A stretch of 64,000 bases of DNA, from the NCBI RefSeq assembly GCF_000026145.1, contig NC_009445.1, positions 4,650,001 to 4,714,000 on the forward strand, in the 5' to 3' direction. The DNA is from Bradyrhizobium sp. ORS 278 (GTDB lineage: Bacteria; Pseudomonadota; Alphaproteobacteria; Rhizobiales; Xanthobacteraceae). Numbering within the stretch: position 1 is the first letter of the stretch; each line of letters opens with the position of its first letter. Positions 24,688 to 34,702 of this stretch are shown here, piece after piece. The notes beneath the pieces were generated by a model. That model did no database searches. It had not been told where the DNA came from and saw only the letters and a program-made list of their open reading frames with translations. The translations under genes and the position numbers were made by a program.

Positions 24688-27033
24688 GTGTCTGCCCGCG
24701 CCGCCGTATTGCGATCGACCGCCCTGTCGATGTCTCTCTCGGCGTCACTGGCCGCCGGCCTGACGCTGGGTCTCGCCCTTGGCGGAGATATCGCGCTGGC
24801 CAAGGACAAAGTTCCTCTCCCGAAGGCGCGCCCGATCGCGCGTTCCATGATTCCCGCAACGCCCGCAAGAGATACCGCCGAGTCCAGAAGCAAGGTTGAC
24901 GCGCGGGCGGAAGCCAAGGCCGATGTGAAGGCGGATCTCAGGGACACCAAGAGCATCGGCAAAGGCGCTGCCGAGCCAAGCCGCGGCGCCCCCAGGGATA
25001 CTACGCCAGGGGCGGTGCCAGGTTCGGCGCCGAGTGCAATGCCCAGCGCGCTGCCGCCGCGCCAGCACGCGGCCCTCCCCGCTCCCCGCAAGCCCATCGC
25101 TACGGCCGCGATCGCCGCGACGGCCTCGACCTCGCAGTCGGACAAGGATGCGCTCGAGAACGTCATCGAGCTGGTGCGCAAGCGCAAGCCGGATGACGCC
25201 ACCCAGGTCGAGCAGGCCATCTCGGACCCCGTGGCCCGCAAGCTCGCGGAATGGGTCATCCTGCGCAGCGACAACAACAACGCCACCGTCGAGCGCTACC
25301 GCGCCTTCATCACCGCCAATCCGAGCTGGCCGTCGCAGAGCTTCCTGCGCCGCCGTCTCGAGGCCGCGCTGTGGGACGACAAGCGCGACGATTCGGTGGT
25401 GTGGTCGTGGTTCGAGAACGAATCGCCGCTGTCGGCCAAGGGCAAGTTCGCGCTCGCCCGCGTCATGCTCAACCGCGGCGACCGCGCCAATGCCGAGCGC
25501 CTGGTTCGCGAGGCCTGGCGCAACGATGCGATGTCGGAGGAGACCGAGAACAACATCCTCGACCAGTTCGGCGCCCTGATCTCCGGCGGCGACCACAAGG
25601 CGCGGATGGACACGCTGCTGTATGGCAGCGAGCACGAGGCAGCGCTGCGCGCGGCCAAGCGGCTCGGTTCCGGGCACATGGCGCTGGCCAAGGCGCGCAT
25701 CGCGGCCTACCGTAAGGCCGCCAACAGCCGCGCGCTACTCGACGCGGTGCCGCATGAGCTGCATGGCGACGCCGGCTACATCTTCAGCAAGATCCAGTTG
25801 CTCAGGCGCGACGAGAATTTCACGGAAGCGGCGCAGCTGATGCTGAGCGCGCCGAAGGATTCCGGCCGCCTGCACAATCTCGACGAATGGTGGATCGAGC
25901 GCCGCCTTCTGGCGCGCAAGATGATCGATACCGGCGACTACCGCAGCGCCTATCTGATCGCTCGCGACGCTGCGCTGCCGAATCGCGACATCTACAAGAC
26001 CGAGCAGGAATTCACCGCCGGCTGGATCGCGCTGCGCTTCCTCAAAGATCCGGCGACGGCCGCCCAGCACTTTGCCCGCATCGGCGTCGGCAGCGTCAAC
26101 CCGACCACGCTGGCGCGCGCCGGCTATTGGCAGGGCCGCGCGGCAGAGGCGATGGGCCGGATGCAGGAGGCGCGCGCCGCCTACACGTCAGCGGCCGAGC
26201 AGTCGACGAGCTATTACGGCCAGCTGGCGCGGGCCAAGCTCGGGCTGCCGCAGCTCGGCCTCAACGCTGCGCCCGGCGGCCGTGGCCGCGGTGTGGAGCG
26301 TCTCGAAGTGGTTCGCGCGGTGCAGCTGCTGTACGACCTCGACGAGGGCGAGGTCGCGATCCCGATCTTCGCGGATATGGGTGACAATGGCGATCCAGAC
26401 GTGCTGCTCGGGCTCGCCGAGGCCGCTGGCCGGCAGAGCGATGCGCGGGCGATGCTGCTGGTCGGCAAGGCCGCGCTCAATCGCGGGCTGCCGTTCGATC
26501 ATTACGCCTATCCCGTCAACGGCATCCCGGCGTTCCGGTCGATCGGACCCGAGGTCGAGCAGAGCGTGATTTTCTCGATCGCCCGCCAGGAAAGCGCGTT
26601 CAACCAGGCCGTGGTGTCTCCGGCGCAGGCCTACGGGCTGATGCAGGTCACGCCCGATGCGGGCCGCTATGTCTGCAAGCGCGCCGGCGTCAGCTTCGAT
26701 CTCAACCGGATGAAGACCGATCCTGTGTATAACGCCCAGCTCGGCGCGGCCGAGCTCGGCGGCCTGCTCGAGGACTATCGCGGCTCCTACATCATGACGT
26801 TCGCGGCCTACAATGCCGGCCGGGGCAGCGTGAAGAAATGGATCGAGCGATATGGCGATCCGCGCGATCCCAATGTCGATGCGGTCGACTGGGTGGAGCT
26901 GATCCCGTTCGCGGAAACCCGCAACTACGTGCAGCGCGTGATGGAAAATCTGCAGGTCTATCGCGCCCGCTTCGGCGGCGGGTCACGGCTGCAGATCGAG
27001 GCCGATCTGCGCCGTGGGTCCGTCGTCGAGTAG
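24688..27033 (+). CDS. slt: soluble lytic murein transglycosylase
   Basis: A 781-residue periplasmic enzyme that cleaves peptidoglycan glycan strands to 1,6-anhydromuramyl products. It has an N-terminal signal segment (about 12-38, ending IALAKDK), a low-complexity Ala/Pro/Lys region to about 150, then the alpha-superhelical U/L-type domain, and a C-terminal SLT domain with catalytic Glu635 in ARQESAF followed by AYGLMQVTP and AAYNAGRGSV. The start is GTG at 24688, preceded by AAAGGA; no ATG is available before the signal segment. It is divergent from dapA and stands alone. The long linker (about 110 residues) is longer than in the enterobacterial enzyme. Confidence 0.93.
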   Translation: MSARAAVLRSTALSMSLSASLAAGLTLGLALGGDIALAKDKVPLPKARPIARSMIPATPARDTAESRSKVDARAEAKADVKADLRDTKSIGKGAAEPSRGAPRDTTPGAVPGSAPSAMPSALPPRQHAALPAPRKPIATAAIAATASTSQSDKDALENVIELVRKRKPDDATQVEQAISDPVARKLAEWVILRSDNNNATVERYRAFITANPSWPSQSFLRRRLEAALWDDKRDDSVVWSWFENESPLSAKGKFALARVMLNRGDRANAERLVREAWRNDAMSEETENNILDQFGALISGGDHKARMDTLLYGSEHEAALRAAKRLGSGHMALAKARIAAYRKAANSRALLDAVPHELHGDAGYIFSKIQLLRRDENFTEAAQLMLSAPKDSGRLHNLDEWWIERRLLARKMIDTGDYRSAYLIARDAALPNRDIYKTEQEFTAGWIALRFLKDPATAAQHFARIGVGSVNPTTLARAGYWQGRAAEAMGRMQEARAAYTSAAEQSTSYYGQLARAKLGLPQLGLNAAPGGRGRGVERLEVVRAVQLLYDLDEGEVAIPIFADMGDNGDPDVLLGLAEAAGRQSDARAMLLVGKAALNRGLPFDHYAYPVNGIPAFRSIGPEVEQSVIFSIARQESAFNQAVVSPAQAYGLMQVTPDAGRYVCKRAGVSFDLNRMKTDPVYNAQLGAAELGGLLEDYRGSYIMTFAAYNAGRGSVKKWIERYGDPRDPNVDAVDWVELIPFAETRNYVQRVMENLQVYRARFGGGSRLQIEADLRRGSVVE

Positions 27034-27319
27034 CGAGTCGCGACGCGAAAGATAGCTCCCGATCACGGCCCGTCTTGCTCGGGCTGGACCGCTTGGAGAC
27101 CATGGGACTCGTCCGTGAGCTTGCCGGGTCCCGTCGGGTCGTTCGCTGGCCAGCAGCTTGGCGGCAAGGGCAGGCTGTGCCGCCGGTGACGATCGCTGCC
27201 GACCGCACAAGACCGTGACGCCTACGCAAGGCCATCAAGGTCCATCTCTGCTCATCTTCTCATGAGGCTGCGCCGGCGACTCACTCGCCGCCGGCGCACT
27301 TTCCGCGCTTCTGCGCTGC

Positions 27320-27634
27320 TCACCATTCGCCGCCGCCAAAGCCGAACCCGGCAGCACCGTAGCCGTAATCCGGCTCGCGATAACCATAGCTTGGGGCTTG
27401 CTGCCACGGTCCGCGATCGTAAGCGTAGCTGTTGCGCCACCCCGCGACCCGCCGACACTGACCGACGCCAGCCATCAACTGCCCGCCGCTCATCGCCGGG
27501 CCCTCCGCACCGACAGCGTAATTGCCCGGGCTCGTGCACGGGCCGGGCCCTCGCCCTCGAGCAAAGCTCGGGGTGAACGCCGTAGCCGCCACCAACAGCA
27601 CAATCGACGCGCAGATCGGTTTCACTATTGTCAT
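27320..27634 (-). CDS. small secreted Gly/Tyr-rich protein
   Basis: Not recognised. The 104 residues start MTIVKPICASIVLLVAATAF, a clear signal peptide with likely cleavage after SFA. The mature part is rich in Gly, Tyr, Pro and Arg and ends GYGAAGFGFGGGEW. Two cysteines (one after GPGP, one in VGQCRRVAGW) could form a disulfide. A GGAG ribosome site six bases before the ATG fixes the start against longer in-frame options. It is probably periplasmic or surface located. It stands alone downstream of slt on the other strand. Confidence 0.7.
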   Translation of the reverse strand: MTIVKPICASIVLLVAATAFTPSFARGRGPGPCTSPGNYAVGAEGPAMSGGQLMAGVGQCRRVAGWRNSYAYDRGPWQQAPSYGYREPDYGYGAAGFGFGGGEW

Positions 27635-28133
27635 TGAATTTCTCCATTGTTCGAGGGACGCAGACCAATTCGAGCGCTGCCAGCTCGTTCCGTGAGCCTT
27701 GCAAAGCGTCAGAATCTCCGAGACAGCCGCCCTCCTCATCGACGGGCGAGCTCGCCGAACTCCGGGGCATACTCTCGTCACAGGTCCTGCGCGCCTCCAG
27801 AGACGTCCTTTGGACCGGTGATCGCCGCTGGTCAGCTTCTCGCGGCAGCTATTGGCGCTGCAATCCAGTTCCTAGGCGGTCGCTGCTGAAGAGAATTCCG
27901 AGATCTGCACGAAGCATCGCCGTGGCGCGCCTCGACTCGAGGGAGTGTGACGGAGGTCGGCTCAGAGCCGAAGCAGCAAGTCGCGCTCCACACGGTTCGT
28001 TTCACCGTTGATCCTGGGCCGTGCAAGATCGCGGAGACGGCCGCGCGCTCAGCTCGAAATAATTCAGGATCAGATCGCGACCGGATGAGACCTGCGAGGC
28101 TCAACAGCAATGTGAGCTGAGCTCCGGCTCATC
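27635..28133. other. gene-poor stretch
   Basis: Open frames here have no ribosome site, no domain and atypical composition; nothing is supported as coding. It must contain the promoter of the secreted Gly/Tyr-rich protein. Confidence 0.5.
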
Positions 28134-28280
28134 TCACATTCGCGGCATGAACCCGAGCGCGGTCATCAACTCATTGCGCTTGGTACCGCCAATCGGCACC
28201 AAGTCGATAAGGCCAGGCAGGACAAGCAGGTCGCCCGCGACCAGCGACAGCGAATAGAGAGACTGACGATGATCGTCCAT
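28134..28280 (-). CDS. possible 48-residue hydrophobic peptide
   Basis: Not recognised. It starts MDDHRQSLYSLSLVAGDLLV and ends MTALGFMPRM, with a moderately hydrophobic centre. A strong AGGGAGG directly abuts the ATG, too close for a normal Shine-Dalgarno spacing, which weakens the call. It lies 38 bases downstream of the porin gene on the same strand and could be read through from it. Confidence 0.3.
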   Translation of the reverse strand: MDDHRQSLYSLSLVAGDLLVLPGLIDLVPIGGTKRNELMTALGFMPRM

Positions 28281-28318
28281 CCTCCCTATTCGCTATCCGA
28301 TTCGTCACTCGCCCCGCA

Positions 28319-29812
28319 TCACCAGTTGCGCTGGGCGCGCAGCAGCATCGAGACCGAGTCCTGGTCCTTCAGCTGGTAGGTGGCTGCGGGCTTCGCCACG
28401 GCGGCGACAGCCGGAGCGACGGCGGTTCCGGTGAACTTCTGATCCAGCCGGGTCCATGCCACGTCGGCCGAGAACGTCAGGTTCTTGACCGGCGTCCAGC
28501 GGGTGATGAGGCCGATCGTCGAGATGTTGAAGTCGGGGTTGCAGTTGGCCGCCGCGATCTTCAGCTCGACGATGCCTGCGCCGTTACAGATCAGGCCCTT
28601 GGCCGTGGCGTTGTAACGCACGGCGGCATAGGAGCCGTAAACGGCGGTGTTCCAGAACGGATCCCAGTTGTGAGTGTAGGCACCGCGGAAACCATAGGTC
28701 GTCGTCAGCTGCTGCTGAGTGCCCGTCGCGAACACGGAGTCGGAGACGCCGGCGAAGCCGAGGCTCTGGTAGGCACCGGCCATGTTGGTGCCGCCATACA
28801 TCGCATAGTTGATCGGTGCGAGGCTCTGGAAATTGTAGCGGCTGGCGCCGTTGGTGTAGACGCCCTGCACGTTGATCGTGTCGCCGACACCGGTCGGGAT
28901 GTTCTTGACCGACAACGCCACCTGCGCGGCGTAGCCCCATTTGTCAGCCGGATGACCCGTGACTTCGGTGGCACCGTTGAAGGCGGTGTGGTTGTCGTGA
29001 GCCGCGACCGACGCCTGAACCAGACCCCAGGCCTGGTCGACGCGCACCATGCCGACGATGTCGGGAGACACGTTGCCGCCGAACGACGTCGTGCCGTAGT
29101 TGCCGGTGAGGACGCCGGCCGCCGTCTGCCCCGTCGTGTTCCAGATGTTGGTCTGCGAGTTCACCTGGGAATCCTGGGCTGAAATCGCTGCCGTGATTCC
29201 AGAGCCGAAATCGGCAGTGTAGGTGAACTGGTTGACACCGGTGATGGTGCCGCCGCCACCGGCCAGGCCGTCGAAATTGTTGCCGGGATAATTCGCCCAG
29301 GGGGCATCGAAAACCGACAAGGCTCGACCCATGGTGAAGCCGGCGAACTGAATGAAGGCGTTGAAGACACCGAGCGTGCCACCGCCGATCGCGTCACCGG
29401 TAAAGGTCGTCGGGTTCGACCCGGAGACGGTCCCGCCGGTGAATTGGAACACACCTTCGAAGAACGTGCGGACGACGCCATATTCCGTCGACGTGCGGGT
29501 ATCGATCGTCAAGTCGGCGCGGGAGCGGGTCGTGTAGTAGTTGCTGAGCCGGTTGCGGGCACCGCCGGTACCGTTCGCCTGGTTCTGGAAGATGTTGTTG
29601 GTGTTGAACGCGGCATCAACGCGCAGATAGCCGCCCAGCTTGATGCACGTGTCGGTGCCGGGAATGTAGAAGAAGCCCGCGCCATACAGCGAGCACACCC
29701 GCACATACTCGATCGGCTTCGCCTTGATCGGAAGGTCGGCGGCCTGAGCTCCACCGACAGCAAGCACCAGCGCCGCCGCCGAGCCAAGTATAAGGCTCTT
29801 CACCGTCTTCAT
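28319..29812 (-). CDS. outer-membrane porin, Porin_2 family (paralogue 1)
   Basis: A 497-residue porin forming a trimeric outer-membrane beta-barrel for small solutes. The signal peptide ([20 protein letters not shown], cleavage after AQA) is followed by the conserved [20 protein letters not shown] start and the [13 protein letters not shown] turn; the two cysteines form the family's conserved pair. It ends in a phenylalanine-less LLRAQRNW, still an aromatic C-terminal residue as needed for BAM recognition. ATG 29812 has GGAGG five bases upstream; a TTG four codons earlier is not needed. It is closely related to the gene at 30410, and the signal peptides are almost identical. Confidence 0.95.
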   Translation of the reverse strand: MKTVKSLILGSAAALVLAVGGAQAADLPIKAKPIEYVRVCSLYGAGFFYIPGTDTCIKLGGYLRVDAAFNTNNIFQNQANGTGGARNRLSNYYTTRSRADLTIDTRTSTEYGVVRTFFEGVFQFTGGTVSGSNPTTFTGDAIGGGTLGVFNAFIQFAGFTMGRALSVFDAPWANYPGNNFDGLAGGGGTITGVNQFTYTADFGSGITAAISAQDSQVNSQTNIWNTTGQTAAGVLTGNYGTTSFGGNVSPDIVGMVRVDQAWGLVQASVAAHDNHTAFNGATEVTGHPADKWGYAAQVALSVKNIPTGVGDTINVQGVYTNGASRYNFQSLAPINYAMYGGTNMAGAYQSLGFAGVSDSVFATGTQQQLTTTYGFRGAYTHNWDPFWNTAVYGSYAAVRYNATAKGLICNGAGIVELKIAAANCNPDFNISTIGLITRWTPVKNLTFSADVAWTRLDQKFTGTAVAPAVAAVAKPAATYQLKDQDSVSMLLRAQRNW

Positions 29813-30345
29813 TCCAACCTCCAAACTGCTCTCATAGTCACGATGTGTGGATCACGGCCCGCCCACCTGCGCCGGTCCGATCTCCTATGGGCCTCAACGT
29901 GACAGCGATTGGGGTTGGGGTCGCAGCGCTCGCGGGGCACTTTTGGTGTATTCTCGGACCATTCTCGTGGCGGTGCGAAAGAAGAACGCCCGTTTCGCCT
30001 TATGCTCGGCACGGCGCTGCCCCGGCACGGACGCGAATGTTTCGCGAAATTTTCGCGATGGAACTCCGCAGATGCGGCTTTCACCCCGAAAATGAACGCC
30101 GACGAGCGCGCAGCAGCAATGGCCGCCAGAAGCTGCAAGCCACTCGCAAGATGAGTGTCTGTTCAGGATGATGGCGCGCCCCGGGCCCGACCCAGCTGGG
30201 GCCGGCTCGAATTTGGGCGTGGCTGCCACAAGTCGACGCGACGCTCGGAATCGGATCCGTCAGCCGATGAGCTACCGCCATGCCGCGCCAGCGCACGGGT
30301 CGACACGCTCGTCCAGAAGAAGGCAGGACTGCTCCTGGATGAAAT
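29813..30345. other. intergenic region between the porin paralogues
   Basis: No supported gene. It contains the GGAGG ribosome site of the first porin at about 29817-29823 and presumably its own promoter, since a strong terminator lies at 30346-30387 after the upstream porin. Frames on both strands look spurious. Confidence 0.5.
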
Positions 30346-30387
30346 CGACAAAAATAAAAGCCCCCGGCAGTGACCTGCCGGGGGCTC
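30346..30387 (-). terminator. intrinsic terminator of the second porin gene
   Basis: A 12-bp perfect stem (agcccccggcag / ctgccgggggct) with a 4-base loop at 30359-30386; on the minus strand it is followed directly by TTTTATTTTT. It lies 24 bases past the porin stop and is the clearest intrinsic terminator in the window. Confidence 0.92.
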
Positions 30388-30409
30388 GAAGTTGATTGCG
30401 TAGACGGTA

Positions 30410-31972
30410 TTAGAAGGTGCGCTGGGCGCGGAGCATCAGGGTCAGGGAGTTCTGATCCTTAAGCTCGTACGTCGCAGCCGGCTTCGCAAACGTCGAGTAG
30501 GACGAAGCGGGGACGGCGATCGTGCCAGTGTACTTCTGATCCAGACGCGACCAGCTCAGGTCAGCCGTGAAGGCCAGGTTCTTGACCGGGGTCCAGACCG
30601 TGTTGATACCGACAACGCCGAAGTTGAAGTCGGGGTTGCAGGTCGCCGTGGCGGCGCCGTAGGCGGCGACGAAGTTCGCGCAGATCAGCGCCTTCGCGTT
30701 GCTGGTGTAGCTCAGGCCAGCATAGCCGCCGTAGATCGCGGTCGCCCAGTTCGGGTTCCAGTTGTGGGTGTAACCGCCACGGAAGCCCCAGGACTTGGTG
30801 GTTTCGATGCTGCCGCCAGCTCCGAAGACACCGTCAGAAATGCCGGCGAAACCGACGCTCTGATAGGCTCCGGCGACGCCGGTACCGCTGAACATGACGA
30901 ACTGCTGCGGGAACAGAACCTGGAAGTTCTCGCGGGTCATGCCATCGGTGTAGACAGCCTGCAAGTTGATCGAGTCACCCGGACCGGTCGGGATGTTCTT
31001 GATCGACAGAGCGGCCTGCACAGCCCAACCCCACTTGTCCGACGGATGACCGGTGACTTCCGATCCGCCGTAGTAGGCGGGATGAATGTCATGCGCAGCA
31101 GCCGACAGCTGGAACAGACCCCAGGCCTGATCGACGCGGAGGGCACCGACGATGTCCGGCGAGCGCGTGCCGCCCAGAGCGTTCGTGCCGTACTGACCGT
31201 TGATGAGGGCGTTGCCGGCGACGGTGGCAGCCGGAGTGGTGGTGATCACGCCCGCGGCGTTAACCGAGCCGGTTCCCGCGAAGCCGTTCACGTTCCACAG
31301 GTTGCCGTTGCCGTTGGACTGCGAGTCCGGGTTCTCCAAGGCCAGCGAGCCGGTGATGCCCTGACCGAAGTCGGCGGTGTAGGCGATCTGGTTGATACCG
31401 GTCACGTGGTTGGAACCGCCGGGAATGGTATCGGGACCACCAGCCGGATAGCTCTGCCACGGCGTGTCGAAGATCGAGACCGAGCGACCGAGGGTGAAGC
31501 CAGCGAACTGGATGAACGCGTTGTAGACGCCGAGCGTCGTGCCGCCAGCAGCGAAGGCCGAGCCAGTGCTGGTGTTGGTGATGTTGCCCGTGTCGTAGCT
31601 GAAGATCATATCAGCGTAGGTGCGGACGACGCCGTATTCGGTCGCCGTGCGGGTGTCGATGTTGAGGACCGTACGAGCGCGGCTGTAGTAGTAGTTGGTC
31701 AGACGATTGTTCGAACCACCGTTCGCAGTCGCCTGGCTGTTGTTGAAGCCGTAGTCGTTCGCGCCACCGAGGATCACGTCAGCGCGCAGATAGCCGCCGA
31801 GCTTGATGCAGGTGTCGGTGCCGGGGATATAGTAGAAGCCTGCGCCGTAGAGGGAGCAGACCTTCACATACTCGACAGCCTTGGCCTTGATCGGAAGGTC
31901 TGCCGCCTGGGCTGCGCCCACGGCGAGCAGGGCCGCCGCCGAGCCAAGGATAAGGCTCTTAACCGTCTTCAT
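30410..31972 (-). CDS. outer-membrane porin, Porin_2 family (paralogue 2)
   Basis: A 520-residue paralogue of the gene at 28319. The signal peptide [20 protein letters not shown] is cleaved after AQA; the mature part begins [20 protein letters not shown] and has the same [13 protein letters not shown] segment. The C-terminus is MLRAQRTF with the canonical terminal Phe. GGAGGT lies five bases before the ATG, so translation is strong, and a strong terminator follows; both suggest high expression. Compared with paralogue 1 it has additional Gly/Ala/Thr-rich loops (for example after NVNGFAGTGSVNAAG), probably extracellular. The pair may allow switching of pore type with conditions. Confidence 0.96.
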   Translation of the reverse strand: MKTVKSLILGSAAALLAVGAAQAADLPIKAKAVEYVKVCSLYGAGFYYIPGTDTCIKLGGYLRADVILGGANDYGFNNSQATANGGSNNRLTNYYYSRARTVLNIDTRTATEYGVVRTYADMIFSYDTGNITNTSTGSAFAAGGTTLGVYNAFIQFAGFTLGRSVSIFDTPWQSYPAGGPDTIPGGSNHVTGINQIAYTADFGQGITGSLALENPDSQSNGNGNLWNVNGFAGTGSVNAAGVITTTPAATVAGNALINGQYGTNALGGTRSPDIVGALRVDQAWGLFQLSAAAHDIHPAYYGGSEVTGHPSDKWGWAVQAALSIKNIPTGPGDSINLQAVYTDGMTRENFQVLFPQQFVMFSGTGVAGAYQSVGFAGISDGVFGAGGSIETTKSWGFRGGYTHNWNPNWATAIYGGYAGLSYTSNAKALICANFVAAYGAATATCNPDFNFGVVGINTVWTPVKNLAFTADLSWSRLDQKYTGTIAVPASSYSTFAKPAATYELKDQNSLTLMLRAQRTF

Positions 31973-32838
31973 GTTAAACCTCCAAGTTGCTCTTCTGAGA
32001 CGACCGGACCTAAATCCCCCAGGACGATCCCGTCATTCCCATCCCGAAAAACCGCTTCAGCCGCTTCGCGCCATCGGACACACCCGCATCACGCGAGGGA
32101 CTTCAGCGAAACCTCTGTCACGGGACGATCGAGTAACCCCCCACCGTCGCGAGGAACTATGCCTGCGCTCGTCGGGTAAGCAAAACGGTTTGTGCACGGG
32201 TGCCACTGAATGGACACACGATGTGGCCTGTCGGCAACACCGAATGTGGCGATGCGGCAATGCCGGAAAGCCTTCAAAACCTTCGGCAAGATGTTGGTTT
32301 ATCGAACTATTTCGGTAGGTTTCCGGTTTGGCGGAAACCGAACAATTCTAGGGGATGATGGTATGCACGTCGGCACCCAGAACCATCTACCGGCTGCAGA
32401 ATTGCCCAACCGCGGCACGACCTGGGTCGGAATCGCGCAGCCTTCGTAGAATCACGGCAAGCCTCGTGCTCGATTTACGAGCAGTCTGAAAGCCCGCTAT
32501 TTTCACCTGCATTTGCGAGCGATCGACCTGGCCGGCCGCATCGCGGCCGAGCCGAGTCGCCCCCCCCCGCGGGCGTCACACGAATAGGAATATAAAGGGC
32601 GGCGTTCACGGGTTGGTCCGCGGCGCTGGGAACGACGTCCCAAGGCGCCCCGCCGACGGCTGGTCAAGCAGGCGCCCCGCCGCCAACCGCAGATTCAGCA
32701 GGTCCGACTCGACCGACGAGACTTGATGCGCGGGAGTAAGCGGGGAAGATTTGAACGCCGGGATCAGCGCGGAGGAGACGGACCGGTCACGCCGAGCGAG
32801 TCGGAGCCGATCGGTTTGTCGGGTAGCGGAGACTCGAC
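31973..32838. other. long non-coding stretch upstream of the porin and downstream of tRNA-Ser
   Basis: No gene is supported over about 870 bases. It holds the leader and promoter of the porin and a hairpin at 32318-32339 (ggtttccg, gtttgg, cggaaacc). An AT-richer patch at 32280-32345 contrasts with the GC-rich surroundings. The remaining frames have no ribosome site. Confidence 0.5.
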
Positions 32839-32932
32839 TGGCGGAGACGGAGGGATTCGAACCCTCGATAGGGCTTTACAACCCTATAACGGTTTAGCAA
32901 ACCGCCGCCTTCAGCCACTCGGCCACGTCTCC
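32839..32932 (-). tRNA. tRNA-Ser (GCU anticodon)
   Basis: On the minus strand the gene folds as a class II tRNA. It has a 7-bp acceptor GGAGACG/CGTCTCC, a D-arm in TGGCCGAGTGG, an anticodon loop in CGGTTTGCTAAACCG with anticodon GCT (plus-strand 32896-32898), a long serine-type variable arm (TATAGGGTTGTAAAGCCCTA), and a T-arm GAGGGTTCGAATCCCTC. The discriminator G and the CCA end are encoded (32839-32842). It reads AGC/AGU codons. Confidence 0.97.
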
Positions 32933-33058
32933 AGCGACGCTCCGTATGCCCCACTCGGCGGCGCATCGCAAGCGGCAGATGCGCCACCGGCACGGGGTCA
33001 CGCCTCCATCGTGTCTCGACTCGCCTTCTCCTGCCCGCCGATCCCGGTGGGCACGCCT

Positions 33059-33415
33059 TCAGTCGAACAGGCTCCTGCTGATGTTGATCACGAAGGCCGC
33101 CGGCACGCCGATGACGGCACCCACGAAGCCATAACCGAGCGCCGCCCACAGCGACGCTGCGCCCCCTGCCCCCATGATCGCGCCATAGAGTGTCCCCCCT
33201 GCCGCGCAAAGTGCCGTCACCACGACGAGCCGCCGATCGTTGGCGGCTTCGATCCGCAACCGCCGCAACTCGCGCCTGCTCTGCACCACGGGCCCCGCCG
33301 GCTCGGTCGACCCGCAATGCGGACAGGCTGCCGCGCTGAAGGAGACCCCGCCCCCGCAGTCATGGCAGTCGATCAGCTCCCGCCGCGTCGCTCGTCGCTG
33401 GTGCGCCTGCGCCAT
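33059..33415 (-). CDS. zinc-ribbon membrane protein, unknown function
   Basis: A 118-residue protein. The N-terminus carries a four-cysteine zinc ribbon, C17-x2-C20 and C31-x2-C34 (CHDCGGG...CPHCGS). A basic linker (SRRELRRLRIEAANDRR) follows, then two glycine/alanine-rich transmembrane helices (about 69-88 and 92-112), ending SRSLFD. A zinc ribbon joined to small hairpin membrane helices is a common bacterial arrangement of unknown role. ATG 33415 is chosen because upstream residues are unrelated. It lies just upstream of tRNA-Ser on the same strand. Confidence 0.8.
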   Translation of the reverse strand: MAQAHQRRATRRELIDCHDCGGGVSFSAAACPHCGSTEPAGPVVQSRRELRRLRIEAANDRRLVVVTALCAAGGTLYGAIMGAGGAASLWAALGYGFVGAVIGVPAAFVINISRSLFD

Positions 33416-33619
33416 CCCGTCGTCCCACTTCGATCGTCCCGTTGGACGACAGATAGGAGATCCAGGGACGTCCGACGAGACTTGCGTCGGGCAACGCAGC
33501 AAGTCTGCGAGGTCGTCATGCGCCGAAGCCAGATATCGGCCGGCGCGACAGCCCGGCTTCCGGCCTCGCCGTCCACCTCTCGACGAGGCGCGAGGCCGGA
33601 GCGCTCCGGCGCACCACGG

Positions 33620-33886
33620 TCAGTGCGCGCTCATCCACGCGCGGGCCTCGCGCTGCGCCGCTGCGATCTCGGCATCAGACATCTGCTCGGCCACCTCGCG
33701 GCGCATCGCAGCCGCATCGGTGCGGCCCTTGAGGGCAGCGAGATTGAACCATTTGTGGGCGGCGATCAGATCGACCGCGCCTTCGCGGCCGCTCGCATGC
33801 CGCATGCCGAGCTCGAACAGCACGTCGCCGACCGCTCCCGCCGCGACTTCGATCGCACCGTCCAGATTGAGTTGTCCCTGAAACAT
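33620..33886 (-). CDS. Sel1-repeat-like small protein
   Basis: An 88-residue acidic helical protein. The central segment DLIAAHKWFNLAALKGRTDAA matches one Sel1-like (TPR-type) repeat, preceded by a helix LFELGMRHASGREGAV that resembles the first helix of the repeat, so it amounts to about one and a half repeats. Such proteins are usually protein-binding. No signal peptide is present. A GGAG lies shortly before ATG 33886. It lies 200 bases upstream of the zinc-ribbon gene on the same strand but is probably separately transcribed. Confidence 0.75.
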   Translation of the reverse strand: MFQGQLNLDGAIEVAAGAVGDVLFELGMRHASGREGAVDLIAAHKWFNLAALKGRTDAAAMRREVAEQMSDAEIAAAQREARAWMSAH

Positions 33887-34660
33887 CGTCGCTCTCCTTC
33901 TCGCAAGGAGGCGGCTCCCCTGGAGCGCAGCCCCCGTCCAACTGTTCAACGCCTGGTTAGTCCCCATGCCGTTTGACGGCTTATGCGCGAAAGATGCGGA
34001 TCAAGTTTGAAAGGCAGTTTAAGCATCGTGCTGAAGGAAGCCTGAACAAAAGCCGGCCGATGCGTCGGGCCACGACGCAAACGCTTGAATCAGAAGAGAT
34101 TTTTGAAAGCCGCAAAGAGCGGTTTACCGTTCTGTTTGGCAAACCTGTAACCATCGCCAAAACGGCGCCATGCCGCCGTCCCTGCAACGCCCGGCAATGG
34201 CGCGACGGCGCATGCGATCGACGAACCATGGGTGCGAGGGGGCACGATCGACAGCGGGCATGCATGCGCGGATGCGGACATCGGCAGCAAGCGTCCGACA
34301 CGCGGCAGCGACAGGCGATGTGAGAGCGGGAGGGTCTCGTGCCGGCGGCGATCAGGCGCGGCGCAGGAAACGAGGAACGACCGGGAAGCGATCGTCGGGG
34401 GATCGAGGGCGTCGGCGAACACGTCAGGACCAGATCTCGCTCTGGCTGTGAGCCTGGCGAGATTGCAGACCGAAAACGCGATCTGCACCGAACGAAGAAA
34501 TCCTGTTTCTTCTGCCGGACCGTTCCGCGGCAGCGACGCTGCCTTGAGTTCGATCCGACCGTTGACCTGATGTCTCGCCGACACCCTCTATCGTCGGTTG
34601 GAGCTTCGGGCGATCTGTCGGCCCTCTGGGCCTCGAGCGAACCTTCGTTCCAACGACGTG
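33887..34660. other. gene-poor stretch
   Basis: About 770 bases without a supported gene. The part at 33985-34165 has lower GC than its surroundings. Frames on both strands have biased Arg/Ser/Pro composition typical of non-coding GC-rich DNA. Confidence 0.5.
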
Positions 34661-34700
34661 CCGGCATCAGCTGCCGGACTCATCTCGCAGGGACTGCGAG
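34661..34700 (-). terminator. tandem hairpins after the lysine-rich peptide gene
   Basis: Two perfect small stems: ctcgcag/ctgcgag (34684-34700, 3-base loop), starting two bases past the stop codon, and ccggca/tgccgg (34661-34677). No T-run follows, so termination or 3'-end protection is only inferred. Confidence 0.4.
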
Positions 34701-34702
34701 AG

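Noticed and set aside
32210..32449. 79-codon plus-strand frame upstream of tRNA-Ser
   Set aside because: No ribosome site, no hydrophobic or domain pattern, atypical composition.
32839..32932. tRNA-Ser as an integration site for a genomic island over 27-35 kb
   Set aside because: No integrase, no repeated 3' tRNA end and no phage or plasmid genes are visible; the gene-poor stretch alone is not enough.
34090..34584. 164-codon minus-strand frame in the gap after the Sel1-like gene
   Set aside because: Arg/Ser/Pro-biased text typical of non-coding GC-rich DNA and no credible start.
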